A stretch of 32,386 nt of DNA, from assembly GCA_013003395.1 (NCBI GenBank), contig JABDJC010000091.1:1-32386 (forward strand), given 5' to 3'. The translations under genes and the position numbers were made by a program. The DNA comes from Acidimicrobiia bacterium. GTDB taxonomy: Bacteria > Actinomycetota > Acidimicrobiia > Spongiisociales > UBA5794. Shown one piece after another: positions 1 to 7,223 of the stretch (position 1 is its first letter; each line of letters starts with the position of its first letter). Under the pieces are notes generated by a model that was not told the origin of the DNA, did not search any database, and saw nothing but the letters and a program-made list of their open reading frames with translations.

Positions 1-2
1 GA

Positions 3-413
3 CGTGACGCGGCAGCCGATCTGACTGCTGAGGTGTTCACCACAGCGTGGCGCCGGATCGAGCACATGCCGACCGAGCCGGACAGTCTCCCATGGCTGTA
101 CGGCGTGGCTCGCAAGATGGTGGCCAACCACCATCGAGCGATGAAACGGCAGCGGGCTCTGCATCTGAAGGCAGTGCCTTCTACGCAGAGCGTCGGAATG
201 GCGGCGGATGATCCGATCGTCGTCCGTCGCGAACTCGAACAAATGAGACCTGACGACCAAGAGATACTGCGGCTCGCCGCATGGGAAGACCTCGGTGCGA
301 CTGAGATCGCCGCCGTCCTCGATCTGACGCCGGAGGCAGCTCGGGTTCGCCTGCATCGCGCACGTCGACGCCTCGCCGAACGCCTCGGCACCAACCTCGA
401 AGGGACCAACTGA
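3..413 (+). CDS. ECF-type RNA polymerase sigma factor (5' partial)
   Basis: Alternative sigma factor directing RNA polymerase to a dedicated promoter set. The frame is open to the window edge: upstream of the GTG at 33 it reads RDAAADLTAEVF, typical sigma region 2.2, so the track start at 33 is internal and the true start lies outside the window. Visible are the end of region 2 (TTAWRRI, then LPWLYGVARKMVANHHR, region 2.3/2.4) and a region 4 helix-turn-helix (DQEILRLAAWEDLGATEIAAVL followed by ARVRLHRARRRL). The stop TGA overlaps the next ATG (ATGA at 413), so the two genes are translationally coupled, as expected for a sigma/regulator pair. The target regulon cannot be read from the sequence. 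Family assignment is firm. Confidence 0.9.
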   Translation, partial: RDAAADLTAEVFTTAWRRIEHMPTEPDSLPWLYGVARKMVANHHRAMKRQRALHLKAVPSTQSVGMAADDPIVVRRELEQMRPDDQEILRLAAWEDLGATEIAAVLDLTPEAARVRLHRARRRLAERLGTNLEGTN

Positions 414-1465
414 TGAACGACCTCGACATCCTCAAGAACGCCAACCCGATGCCAACAACCCAAGCCCCGGCACCGCCCGACCACTTGGCCGAATCGATCA
501 TGGCCGGCGACACCATTGCCGTGCCGCGTTCTCCGGAACGCAAGAGGAACCCACTCCTCGTTGCCGTCGCTGCGGCGCTCACCGTCGTCGTGGGTATCGG
601 CGGCCTGGCCCTGGCAACCCGCGAGCGAAATGCGCCTGTCGCCAACCAGCCGACGACAAGCGTGCCATCGTTGACGGGCAACGCCCCGCCAGACAACACC
701 ACGCCACCGACAACGGTCATCGGCATCGTGCCCGATGTCGTGGCGCCTGTGGAGTGTTCGGCAACCGGAGCATCACCGTTGCAGTCGGATCCGTCGCTCC
801 CTGCTGCAGTTGACGCCATGCGCTTGGCAATTGGCGAAAGGGCGTTGTCCTGCGACTACGCAGGACTCGCTGCGCTGACGACGCCATCAACGACGTACAG
901 CTTCGGTGGCGGGAGCGATCCAGGAGGGTTCTGGCGCGAGTCGGAGAGTCGTGGAGGCAATCCGATGCTCGCAATGGTCACGTTGCTCACGCTGCCTGCG
1001 ACGATCGAGGAGTACGACGCGACGTCTGAAGCGATCGACTTCGAACGACGCAATCTGATTCTGCGGCTCGACGGCCTCGGCGGCCTGACGGATTCGGTGT
1101 CGGAACGCATCGACGGTCTGGGCGACGCCCTTTCCGCTGCTGAAACAGAAGAAGAACGCTTTGCGATTGCGGCTGAACTCTCCGTGATGGAGCAGGAGCT
1201 GGCAAACCTGCTGAGCCAGCATGACCGAATCGAGGAGCGCCTCGCCGAGCTGGACACGATCGAGGGACTGGCCAGGTACTACTCGTGGCCACCAGCGTTT
1301 GCGTATGACTCGTGGGACGAGGTGCCCGATGCCGAACGGCAGCAGATAGCGGCCCTGTACACCGATCAGGACTTGGAGTCGTTCGACCAATTCGGCTCAT
1401 ACGCCGGCTGGCGGATCGGGATCACCGAAGGCGGCGCATGGTTGTTCTTCGTGGCGGGCGACTGA
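413..1465 (+). CDS. Single-pass membrane protein, putative regulator of the upstream ECF sigma factor
   Basis: A 350-residue protein with a cytoplasmic N-terminus of about 46 residues, one hydrophobic helix (about 47-68, LLVAVAAALTVVVGIGGLAL), a Thr/Pro-rich linker and a large exported part. Residues about 205-280 are rich in Glu, Leu, Ala and Arg with heptad-like spacing (RIDGLGDALSAAETEEERF, then a MEQELANLL stretch) and probably form a coiled coil. The start overlaps the stop of the sigma gene, suggesting an anti-sigma or sensor role. I do not see the zinc-binding HxxxCxxC motif of classical ZAS anti-sigma factors, so the function is inferred from position and topology alone. The C-terminus (GWRIGITEGGAWLFF) resembles no domain I recognise. 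Confidence 0.75.
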   Translation: MNDLDILKNANPMPTTQAPAPPDHLAESIMAGDTIAVPRSPERKRNPLLVAVAAALTVVVGIGGLALATRERNAPVANQPTTSVPSLTGNAPPDNTTPPTTVIGIVPDVVAPVECSATGASPLQSDPSLPAAVDAMRLAIGERALSCDYAGLAALTTPSTTYSFGGGSDPGGFWRESESRGGNPMLAMVTLLTLPATIEEYDATSEAIDFERRNLILRLDGLGGLTDSVSERIDGLGDALSAAETEEERFAIAAELSVMEQELANLLSQHDRIEERLAELDTIEGLARYYSWPPAFAYDSWDEVPDAERQQIAALYTDQDLESFDQFGSYAGWRIGITEGGAWLFFVAGD

Positions 1466-1468
1466 CGC

Positions 1469-1825
1469 TCAGGAGCCCTTCCAGTCGCACCACGCTTTGA
1501 TCACGGCCTCCAGGTTGTCTCGATCATCAGAGACAGCCTGGAGGTCTGCAAAGCGCATCACTCTGGCCGTTTCGCCGTCACCCTCGAGGCCCTCGAAGTC
1601 GCCTGGGATCTTGGCGCCGGTGTGAAACAGCAGGCTCACGAACTTGTTCGCAGGATTGAAGCTTGCGATGTTGCCCTCGAACATGAACGTTGGAGTCGAC
1701 CACTTGATCGTCTCGGTGATGCGGTCGTCCGCCTGCAAGATGATGGTGCGCACCTCCTGCATTGCGGTCTCCATCGGATGGTTCTTGGCAGCGAACCAGG
1801 CATCGACATCAGGGTTGCGTTGCAT
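1469..1825 (-). CDS. DUF1801 (YdhG-like) family protein
   Basis: A 118-residue soluble protein matching the DUF1801 pattern: an N-terminal helix with DVDAWFAAKNHP, then MQEVRTIILQADDRITETIKWSTPTF, and later FVSLLFHTGAKIPG and ARVMRFADL. The ITE-I-KW-TPTF core is characteristic of this small alpha/beta fold. The biochemical role is not established; family members are found near stress and metal-related genes. The ATG at 1825 is preceded by AGGATGAGG, an acceptable ribosome binding site. It ends 3 bp from the convergent gene on the plus strand, leaving no room for a separate terminator. Confidence 0.8.
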   Translation of the reverse strand: MQRNPDVDAWFAAKNHPMETAMQEVRTIILQADDRITETIKWSTPTFMFEGNIASFNPANKFVSLLFHTGAKIPGDFEGLEGDGETARVMRFADLQAVSDDRDNLEAVIKAWCDWKGS

Positions 1826-1845
1826 GACCTCATCCTAAGGAAGCC

Positions 1846-2847
1846 TCACGACGCGACGAGAGCGGTCCACGTCTGCTGGCCGACGATGCCGTCCACGAGC
1901 AAGTCCGCCGCCGTTTGGAACTCGATCACCGCCTGTTGGGTCAATGGTCCAAATACGCCGTCGGAGGCGCCTGGACTCTGCCCCGCTGACGCGAGCAGGT
2001 CCTGGAGAAGGGCGACATCGTCTCCTTTGTCTCCTTGGCGCAATACCGTCGTTGGGACGACGAGATCATTCGCCGAGGTGAGGGTCTGGTACATCGCTGC
2101 CAGCGTCTGCGGCCCGACGATGCCGTCCGCCACGAGTCCATTGTCGCCCTGGAACGCTCGTACCGCGATGTCGGTGAGAGGACCGAAATCGCCATCGACG
2201 TTCCCGATCGCCAGCCCGATCAGATCGAGGCTGCGTTGGACCGACTCGACCGGCAAGCCGCTGTCTCCTTCGCGAAGCAACGCCGGGAGAGGTCCAGCAA
2301 CCTCTGCTGCGACCAGGGCGCGGTATGGATTGACGATCGCGTCGGCCGTGTCATGCAGTTCGAAGTGCACGTGTGGAGGAGTGTCCTCGGCGTTGCCACT
2401 GTCGCCGACCCATCCGATCAGCTGGCCCGCGCTGACGTGGTCCCCTGGCACGAGCCCGTCAGCGATCCCCCAAGCCGCCCCGTCGTCAGTCCCCGGCGTG
2501 TCGTTGTCGAGGTGGAGATACCACGATTCCCACCCGTCGTCGTGATCGATGACGAGGGAGCAACAGCGGTCAGGCAGCAGATCTCCTGGGTCGGAAGAGA
2601 AATTCACCAACTCGATTGTTCCGGAGGCGACCGCCACCACCGGCGTGCCTTTTGGTGCGAACAAGTCTTGCCCCTCATGCATCCCATGAGAGCGAGCCGC
2701 ACCGAAGGTGTCCGTGTAGCTGGCGCCGCCTTGCACGGGGAACACCATGTCGTAGTCGACCATCTCGCCGGGTTCAGCAGCGATCGAAGCTGCCGGCATC
2801 GATGCGATGACAACGGCGCTGAGAGCTGTCGCGATGGTGCGGCGCAA
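1846..2847 (-). CDS. Secreted M23 family metallopeptidase with two peptidoglycan-binding repeats
   Basis: A predicted exported cell-wall hydrolase cutting peptidoglycan cross-links. Residues 1-24 form a signal peptide (MRRTIATALSAVVIASMPA, small residues then AA before EPGE). The M23/LytM domain spans about 35-180, with the zinc ligand set visible: H57 and D61 in HEGQD, H112 in WYLHLD, and H159/H161 in HVHFE. Two PG_binding_1 repeats follow at about 188-255 (GDSGLPVESVQRSL, FGPLTDIAVRAFQ, GIVGPQTL) and 270-332 (GDKGDDVALLQDLL, FGPLTQQAVIEFQ, GIVGQQTW). The start is a TTG with GAGG 8 bases upstream and gives a clean signal peptide. The substrate bond cannot be told from sequence. Confidence 0.9.
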   Translation of the reverse strand: MRRTIATALSAVVIASMPAASIAAEPGEMVDYDMVFPVQGGASYTDTFGAARSHGMHEGQDLFAPKGTPVVAVASGTIELVNFSSDPGDLLPDRCCSLVIDHDDGWESWYLHLDNDTPGTDDGAAWGIADGLVPGDHVSAGQLIGWVGDSGNAEDTPPHVHFELHDTADAIVNPYRALVAAEVAGPLPALLREGDSGLPVESVQRSLDLIGLAIGNVDGDFGPLTDIAVRAFQGDNGLVADGIVGPQTLAAMYQTLTSANDLVVPTTVLRQGDKGDDVALLQDLLASAGQSPGASDGVFGPLTQQAVIEFQTAADLLVDGIVGQQTWTALVAS

Positions 2848-2893
2848 CTTGTGGACCTCGTTCGGGGCGCAGATGGTATGTCGTCTCGAGGCG

Positions 2894-3331
2894 TTATTCG
2901 TGGAAATCCGGCTGCTCAGCTTCAGAGTCGAAGCGCCAGATGAACAGCGCCTGGTCGCTCAGCCGTTTTCCACCCAGTGACGCATAGAGGGAGTGAGCAG
3001 GGGAGTTGTCCGGGCTGGTGAGCACCCACATCGAAGAGCAGCCCGATGTCAACGCCGTTGCGATGAACTCCTCGATGAGTCGTTTGGCGTGGCCTCTTCT
3101 GCGGTGACCCGGCGCCACGTCGACTTCGTACAGCAAGCTCATGGTGCCGCCGTCGACGCGGTGCATCAGGTAGCCGTGGGCCCATCCAACAACTTCGCTG
3201 TCGATCTCGCACACAAATACGACGGTGGCGGGGTCTTCGAGGTGTTGACCCGGGCCCGTGTCGCGGGATTTGAAGAGCTTGACTGCGGCTCCAAGAGCGG
3301 CTTCGTCGCCCGGTCCCAGTCGCCTGATCAT
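2894..3331 (-). CDS. GNAT family N-acetyltransferase, AAC(3)-I-like
   Basis: A 145-residue acetyl-CoA-dependent acyltransferase. The acetyl-CoA pyrophosphate loop is clear (GHRRRGHAKRLIEEF, a version of the R/Q-x-x-G-x-G/A motif), preceded by the beta strand LLYEVDVAP and followed by the C-terminal NSPAHSLYASLGG that GNATs use to close the site. The N-terminus (RRLGPGDEAALGAAVKLF) and overall layout recall aminoglycoside 3-N-acetyltransferases of class I, but many chromosomal relatives act on other amines, so no resistance claim is made. Its ATG overlaps the TGA of the xylulokinase gene (ATGA at 3328-3331), making it the third gene of that coupled operon. The real substrate is unknown. Confidence 0.82.
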   Translation of the reverse strand: MIRRLGPGDEAALGAAVKLFKSRDTGPGQHLEDPATVVFVCEIDSEVVGWAHGYLMHRVDGGTMSLLYEVDVAPGHRRRGHAKRLIEEFIATALTSGCSSMWVLTSPDNSPAHSLYASLGGKRLSDQALFIWRFDSEAEQPDFHE

Positions 3332-4812
3332 CGGCCGGACTGCCAGTCTCGAAGTGCCGGATACAGCGTCCGGTAGCGTTCATAGGGTTGCTCGTATTCA
3401 GGGACCTTCCCAGAAGGCGAAATGCTGGCGCCGAACTGCACCCACTCTGCGCAGGCTTCTGTGACGTCGGAGAACCAGCCGGTTCCGACTGCGGCCAGGG
3501 TCGCGGCCCCAAATGCGGCACCTTCTGGGGTGGTGACGGTGACGAGTTCGGTGTCGAGCACGTCAGCGATGATCTGCCGCCACACCGGGCTCTTTGTGCC
3601 GCCTCCTGAGGCCCGGATCTGGTCGACCCGTTGGATACCTGTCGAGTTCATCAGATCGACATTGTCTCGGAGGCCGAAAGCCACCCCTTCGAGGACTGCC
3701 CTCGTCAGTTCCGGTCTTCCGTGGGCGACGTTGAGGCCGACGAAGGCTCCAGCGGCGTTGGGATCGGCGTGCGGCGTGCGTTCGCCGGTGAGGTAAGGGA
3801 GGAACGTCACGCCCCCGGCTCCCGGATCCACAGCAGCCGCCTCCGAAGTGAGCGACTCGAAGTCGGCATCGGGAGCAAAGCTGTCGCGGTACCACCTCAG
3901 GCTTCCCGCAGCCGACAACATCACACCCATGAGATGCCACGTGTCCGGAGCGGCATGACAAAACGCGTGGATGGCGCCGGCGGTGTCGAATCCCGGTTGA
4001 GACGCGGCAGCGAAGATCACACCAGAGGTGCCCAGCGAGAGCGACATGATCCCTTCGGTGATGGCTCCCGTACCAATGGCGTTGGCAGCCTGGTCGCCTC
4101 CACCGGCCATGACCGGCGTGCCGGCGGCCAAGCCGGTCTCGGCAGCCGCTTCGTTGGTCACGTGGCCAGTGGTCGACGGACCTTCGAACGTCGGAGGGAA
4201 GAGGCCGATGTCGAGTTCGAGCTTGTCGAGCAGTTCCGGGGACCAGGTGCGCGCCGCGAGGTCGAACAAGTGCGTGCCAGATCCGCCGGCCCGATCGGTG
4301 GCATGCGAATCCGTCAGCTTGAGGCGCACGTAGTCCTTCGGCAACAGCACGTGGCGGATCCGATCGAAGACCGCAGGCTCATGATTGCGAACCCACAACA
4401 GCTTCGGCGCGGTGAACCCGGTGAGTGCGTCGTTGCCCGTGATCTCGACCAGACGTTCTCGACCGACACGCGTGCGCATCTCGTCGCACTCGACTTGGGT
4501 TCGCTGGTCGTTCCACAGGATCGCGGGACGCAGCACGGCGTTCGACTCATCGAGCAGCACGAGGCCGTGCATCTGCCCGGTCATGCCGATTGCGGCGATG
4601 TCTCGACCAGCGAGGCCTGCAGCTCTCAGTGCGGTGGCGACCGCTTCACGGGTCGCAGCCCACCAAAGTTCCGGATGTTGCTCGCTCCATCCCGGCTGGG
4701 GGACGTGATAGTCATACTCGGAGACCCCTGTCGCGACGACCTGCCCCGAGGAATCGACGACGATGGCCTTCGTCGCGGTGGTCGACGTATCGATTCCCAT
4801 CACGTAGCTCAC
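3328..4812 (-). CDS. xylB: Xylulokinase (FGGY family carbohydrate kinase)
   Basis: Phosphorylates D-xylulose to xylulose 5-phosphate using ATP, feeding the pentose phosphate pathway. From the GTG at 4812 it is 494 residues, normal for XylB. Motifs: N-terminal phosphate loop GIDTSTTATKAIVVD (7-20), GMTGQMHGLVLLD (76-88) with the xylulokinase-type QMHG, ILWNDQRT (98-105), GGGDQAANAIG with D240 as the likely catalytic base, SLGTSGVI, YLTGERTPHADP, and the C-terminal ATP site GGGTKSPVWRQI. The track start (4884) is too far upstream. GTG at 4812 forms a GTGA overlap with the stop of the upstream gene, which settles the start. FGGY kinases vary in substrate, but the QMHG and ERTPH signatures favour xylulose. 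Confidence 0.92.
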   Translation of the reverse strand: MSYVMGIDTSTTATKAIVVDSSGQVVATGVSEYDYHVPQPGWSEQHPELWWAATREAVATALRAAGLAGRDIAAIGMTGQMHGLVLLDESNAVLRPAILWNDQRTQVECDEMRTRVGRERLVEITGNDALTGFTAPKLLWVRNHEPAVFDRIRHVLLPKDYVRLKLTDSHATDRAGGSGTHLFDLAARTWSPELLDKLELDIGLFPPTFEGPSTTGHVTNEAAAETGLAAGTPVMAGGGDQAANAIGTGAITEGIMSLSLGTSGVIFAAASQPGFDTAGAIHAFCHAAPDTWHLMGVMLSAAGSLRWYRDSFAPDADFESLTSEAAAVDPGAGGVTFLPYLTGERTPHADPNAAGAFVGLNVAHGRPELTRAVLEGVAFGLRDNVDLMNSTGIQRVDQIRASGGGTKSPVWRQIIADVLDTELVTVTTPEGAAFGAATLAAVGTGWFSDVTEACAEWVQFGASISPSGKVPEYEQPYERYRTLYPALRDWQSGR

Positions 4813-5651
4813 GAGTCGAGCACCCCCGCTTCTCGCAGTGCCGTGACCGGATCGTTGGTTCCCACCCGGTGCAGTTCCCACCATTCATCGTGGGATGTCG
4901 TGGCGGACGGTTCGAGGTCGACCAATGGACCAAGTGTCTCCAGTTCGACGAACTCGCTGTTGGCATAGATCTGGCCCGATGCTCCTCGATCGACGTAGGT
5001 CGCGTCCGGCTGATGCGTCACCCGTTTGATGAACATCGTCTTGCCAGCCAGGTACGCGAGCCATCCCCTGGTGAGTGGAGTGCCGACCTTCAGTGGTGTT
5101 GCCTGGTCGCCAGAAACCATCACCACTCCGTTGCGATGGGAAAGCGCGCCGAGGTCGGTGTACGGCCATGCGACGAGTTCGCGGTTCGGCTGGAGTCCGT
5201 GGGCGTCCGACAGTCGGTCGTCGAGCGGCATGATGGCCACGCCTCCTGGAACGAGTTGGGTGACTGCCCACGGCGCAAGGCGGATGGTCGTGTCGCTTCG
5301 ATTGGTCAACCGATGCGTGACCTCGACGCCTTTTGTGCCGGCCGAGACGGAGATCGAACGCTCGATCGGGAATTCTGCAGGCGCGGGCTGCACCGCGCTC
5401 ACGGTGCGAGTCGCGGATGTGACGACACATGGAGCGTCATCAGGTACGTAGGTTCGCTGCGGCACTTCCGGTGCCGTCCAGAGACGATGTCCGCCACGCA
5501 GCTGAAAATCGCGCCCGTCTTCCAGACGAATCGACGCGTCGGGAAGCTCGACGAGCAGGTTTGCACCACCACGTAATCCGTAGTGGCTGATCCGTGGACC
5601 GGCGTCCGTGAAGACTTCGAGTTCGTATGTATCCGTGGTGAATCGTGCCAA
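4809..5651 (-). CDS. DUF4380 / aldose 1-epimerase-like protein
   Basis: A roughly 280-residue beta-rich protein of the galactose-mutarotase-like fold. Characteristic is GGHRLWTAPEVPQRTYVPDD, the DUF4380 signature, after DAGPRISHYGLRGGANLLVE. Late segments RGWLAYLAGKTMFIKR and the ELETLGPL-type strand also match the family. It probably binds or epimerises a sugar, but no catalytic activity is established for DUF4380. The track opens at a GTG (5711) without a ribosome binding site. I prefer the TTG at 5651, preceded by AGGA at 6-base spacing and placing the N-terminus (MARFTTDTYELEVF) at the first domain strand. It is the first gene of the operon with xylulokinase and the GNAT gene (GTGA overlap), suggesting a role in handling the same sugar. 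Confidence 0.75.
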   Translation of the reverse strand: MARFTTDTYELEVFTDAGPRISHYGLRGGANLLVELPDASIRLEDGRDFQLRGGHRLWTAPEVPQRTYVPDDAPCVVTSATRTVSAVQPAPAEFPIERSISVSAGTKGVEVTHRLTNRSDTTIRLAPWAVTQLVPGGVAIMPLDDRLSDAHGLQPNRELVAWPYTDLGALSHRNGVVMVSGDQATPLKVGTPLTRGWLAYLAGKTMFIKRVTHQPDATYVDRGASGQIYANSEFVELETLGPLVDLEPSATTSHDEWWELHRVGTNDPVTALREAGVLDS

Positions 5652-5751
5652 TCGGTGTCCTGCTCGCCGAGCCAGAGCGGAAACGCTACTACCGGCGTCC
5701 ACCCGAGCCACGCCGTAGGATCGAAAGAGTGTCGAGACGCAGGAGAGTCCA

Positions 5752-6228
5752 ATGGACGAGCATGCAGCTGGTACGACTCATGAGCACGGGGCCCATTCCG
5801 ACGCCGTCCACGAGCCGCGCAGTGCTCCGGCAACGCTCAGGCTGGCGGTGCTGGCGTACTCGGTCGTCAACGTAGGCTACGGCCTCCCGATGCTCGTCTG
5901 GCCAACGTTGTTGTGGGGGACCATCGCCGGAGCATCAGGAGCGGCACGCGATGGACTCGTGTCTGTGCGATGGGCGGGAGCCGTCCTGGTCGCGCACGGA
6001 ATCGGCGCCATTCTCGTGTTCCTCCGACCAAAGGGTCAACGGACCTACGTCACGGCTATGACGCTGCAGGTCACCCTGGCGGCTATCGCCATCGGTGCGT
6101 CGATCGTGCTCGGCGAGCTCGACGTGCTGGCAGTCTGGTTCCGCTTCGTGTCCCTCATCGTCGTTGGCCTCACCGCGATCTACCTGTGGATAGCCAGATG
6201 GCGTGCCCGCGAGTTGCTCGGCACCTGA
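5752..6228 (+). CDS. Small four-helix integral membrane protein, function unknown
   Basis: A 158-residue protein with a His-rich polar N-terminus (HAAGTTHEHGAHSDAVH, which could bind metal) and four hydrophobic helices: about 29-50 (LRLAVLAYSVVNVGYGLPML), 72-92 (VRWAGAVLVAHGIGAILVFL), 99-119 (VTAMTLQVTLAAIAIGASIVL) and 126-147 (VWFRFVSLIVVGLTAIYLWI). It ends in a short basic tail. I do not recognise the family. The ATG has a good AGGAGA site 5 bases upstream. It is transcribed divergently from the xylulokinase operon and converges on the 6-phosphogluconate dehydrogenase gene with a 12-bp gap. A link to sugar metabolism would be guesswork. Confidence 0.75.
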   Translation: MDEHAAGTTHEHGAHSDAVHEPRSAPATLRLAVLAYSVVNVGYGLPMLVWPTLLWGTIAGASGAARDGLVSVRWAGAVLVAHGIGAILVFLRPKGQRTYVTAMTLQVTLAAIAIGASIVLGELDVLAVWFRFVSLIVVGLTAIYLWIARWRARELLGT

Positions 6229-6240
6229 GCACAGCGTTGG

Positions 6241-7149
6241 TCAATCCACCTTCTGCACGGCGTGGCCGCCGAATTGCTGGCGCATTGCCGCGAGCAATCG
6301 GTCGCTGAACTCGACGTCATCACGAGAAGCCAGGCGACGCATCAGCGCCAAAGCGATCACAGGAGTGGCGATGTTCAAGTCGATCGCTTCGGCAACGGCC
6401 CATCGTCCTTCGCCCGAGTCGGGAACGAACGGCGCGATGTCGACCATCGTCGGATCCTCCCTCAGCGCGTCTGCCGTCAACTCGAGGAGCCAGGAGCGCA
6501 CCACGGACCCGAACTCCCAGATGTCCGCAATCTCGGCGAGATCCAGTCCGAACTCTTCCTTTGCCTGCATGACGGCGAAGCCCTCGGCGTAGGCCTGCAT
6601 GAGTCCGTATTCGATGCCGTTGTGCACCATCTTCACGAAGTGCCCAGCTCCCGACGGCCCGGTACGACCCCAACCCTTGTCGGTGGCCGGCGCCAACGCT
6701 TCGAAGATCGGACGTAGCGATTCCACGGCGGATTCCGATCCGCCGACCATCATCGAGTATCCCTCGGCGAGGCCCCAGATTCCGCCGCTCGTGCCGACGT
6801 CGACGTAGTGAATTCCGGCATCGGCCAGCGCCGTGGCGCGCGCCATCGTGTCCTTGTAGAACGTGTTGCCGCCGTCGATGAGGCGATCACCAGGCTCGAG
6901 GAGAGGCACGAGTGCCTCGATCGTCATGTCGACGGGTCGACCGTGGGGGACCATCATCCAGATCGCCCGCGGTGCGGAAAGCTTCGATACGAGCTCCTCC
7001 AGGGAGTGTGCGCCCTCGGCGCCTCGCTCGACAACGTCAGCAATCGACCGCGCGTTGAGGTCGTAGCCGACAACCCGATGACCGGCGTTTACGAGGCGCT
7101 CGCTCATGTTGGCGCCCATCTTGCCGAGGCCGATCATTCCGAGTTCCAC
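6241..7149 (-). CDS. gnd: 6-phosphogluconate dehydrogenase (decarboxylating), short type
   Basis: Oxidative decarboxylation of 6-phosphogluconate to ribulose 5-phosphate. At 302 residues it is the short form (GndA/YqeC type, often NAD-linked) rather than the 470-residue enzyme. The Rossmann motif GLGKMGANM starts at residue 7, IDGGNTFYKDT lies at about 91-101, YVDVGTSGGIWGLAEG holds the substrate-loop SGG, and GAGHFVKMVHNGIEYG carries the catalytic lysine K173. The track start at 7161 is a GTG lying in the ribosome binding site region. The better start is GTG 7149, with GGAGG at 7155-7159 and 5-base spacing, giving MELGMIGLGK. It follows the EF-G-like gene on the same strand by about 75 bp. 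Confidence 0.92.
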   Translation of the reverse strand: MELGMIGLGKMGANMSERLVNAGHRVVGYDLNARSIADVVERGAEGAHSLEELVSKLSAPRAIWMMVPHGRPVDMTIEALVPLLEPGDRLIDGGNTFYKDTMARATALADAGIHYVDVGTSGGIWGLAEGYSMMVGGSESAVESLRPIFEALAPATDKGWGRTGPSGAGHFVKMVHNGIEYGLMQAYAEGFAVMQAKEEFGLDLAEIADIWEFGSVVRSWLLELTADALREDPTMVDIAPFVPDSGEGRWAVAEAIDLNIATPVIALALMRRLASRDDVEFSDRLLAAMRQQFGGHAVQKVD

Positions 7150-7223
7150 TGCTACCTCCACTTGGCGAGCCGGACGCCGACCCTACCGCGCCGGGCTGAG
7201 GCGCAAGGCTCGACGCACTGGCT

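Noticed and set aside
1622-2545. 307-residue plus-strand ORF, and 2035-2943, opposite the M23 peptidase
   Set aside because: The minus strand encodes a signal peptide, M23 zinc ligands and two binding repeats; the plus-strand products are Ser/Pro/Arg-rich without domains.
2894-3331. Aminoglycoside resistance gene
   Set aside because: Only general GNAT and AAC(3)-I-like layout is visible; chromosomal operon context with xylB does not suggest a mobile resistance gene.
3631-4968. 445-residue plus-strand ORF opposite xylulokinase
   Set aside because: Antisense shadow of a high-GC gene; the translation has no domain and the opposite strand has full xylulokinase motifs.
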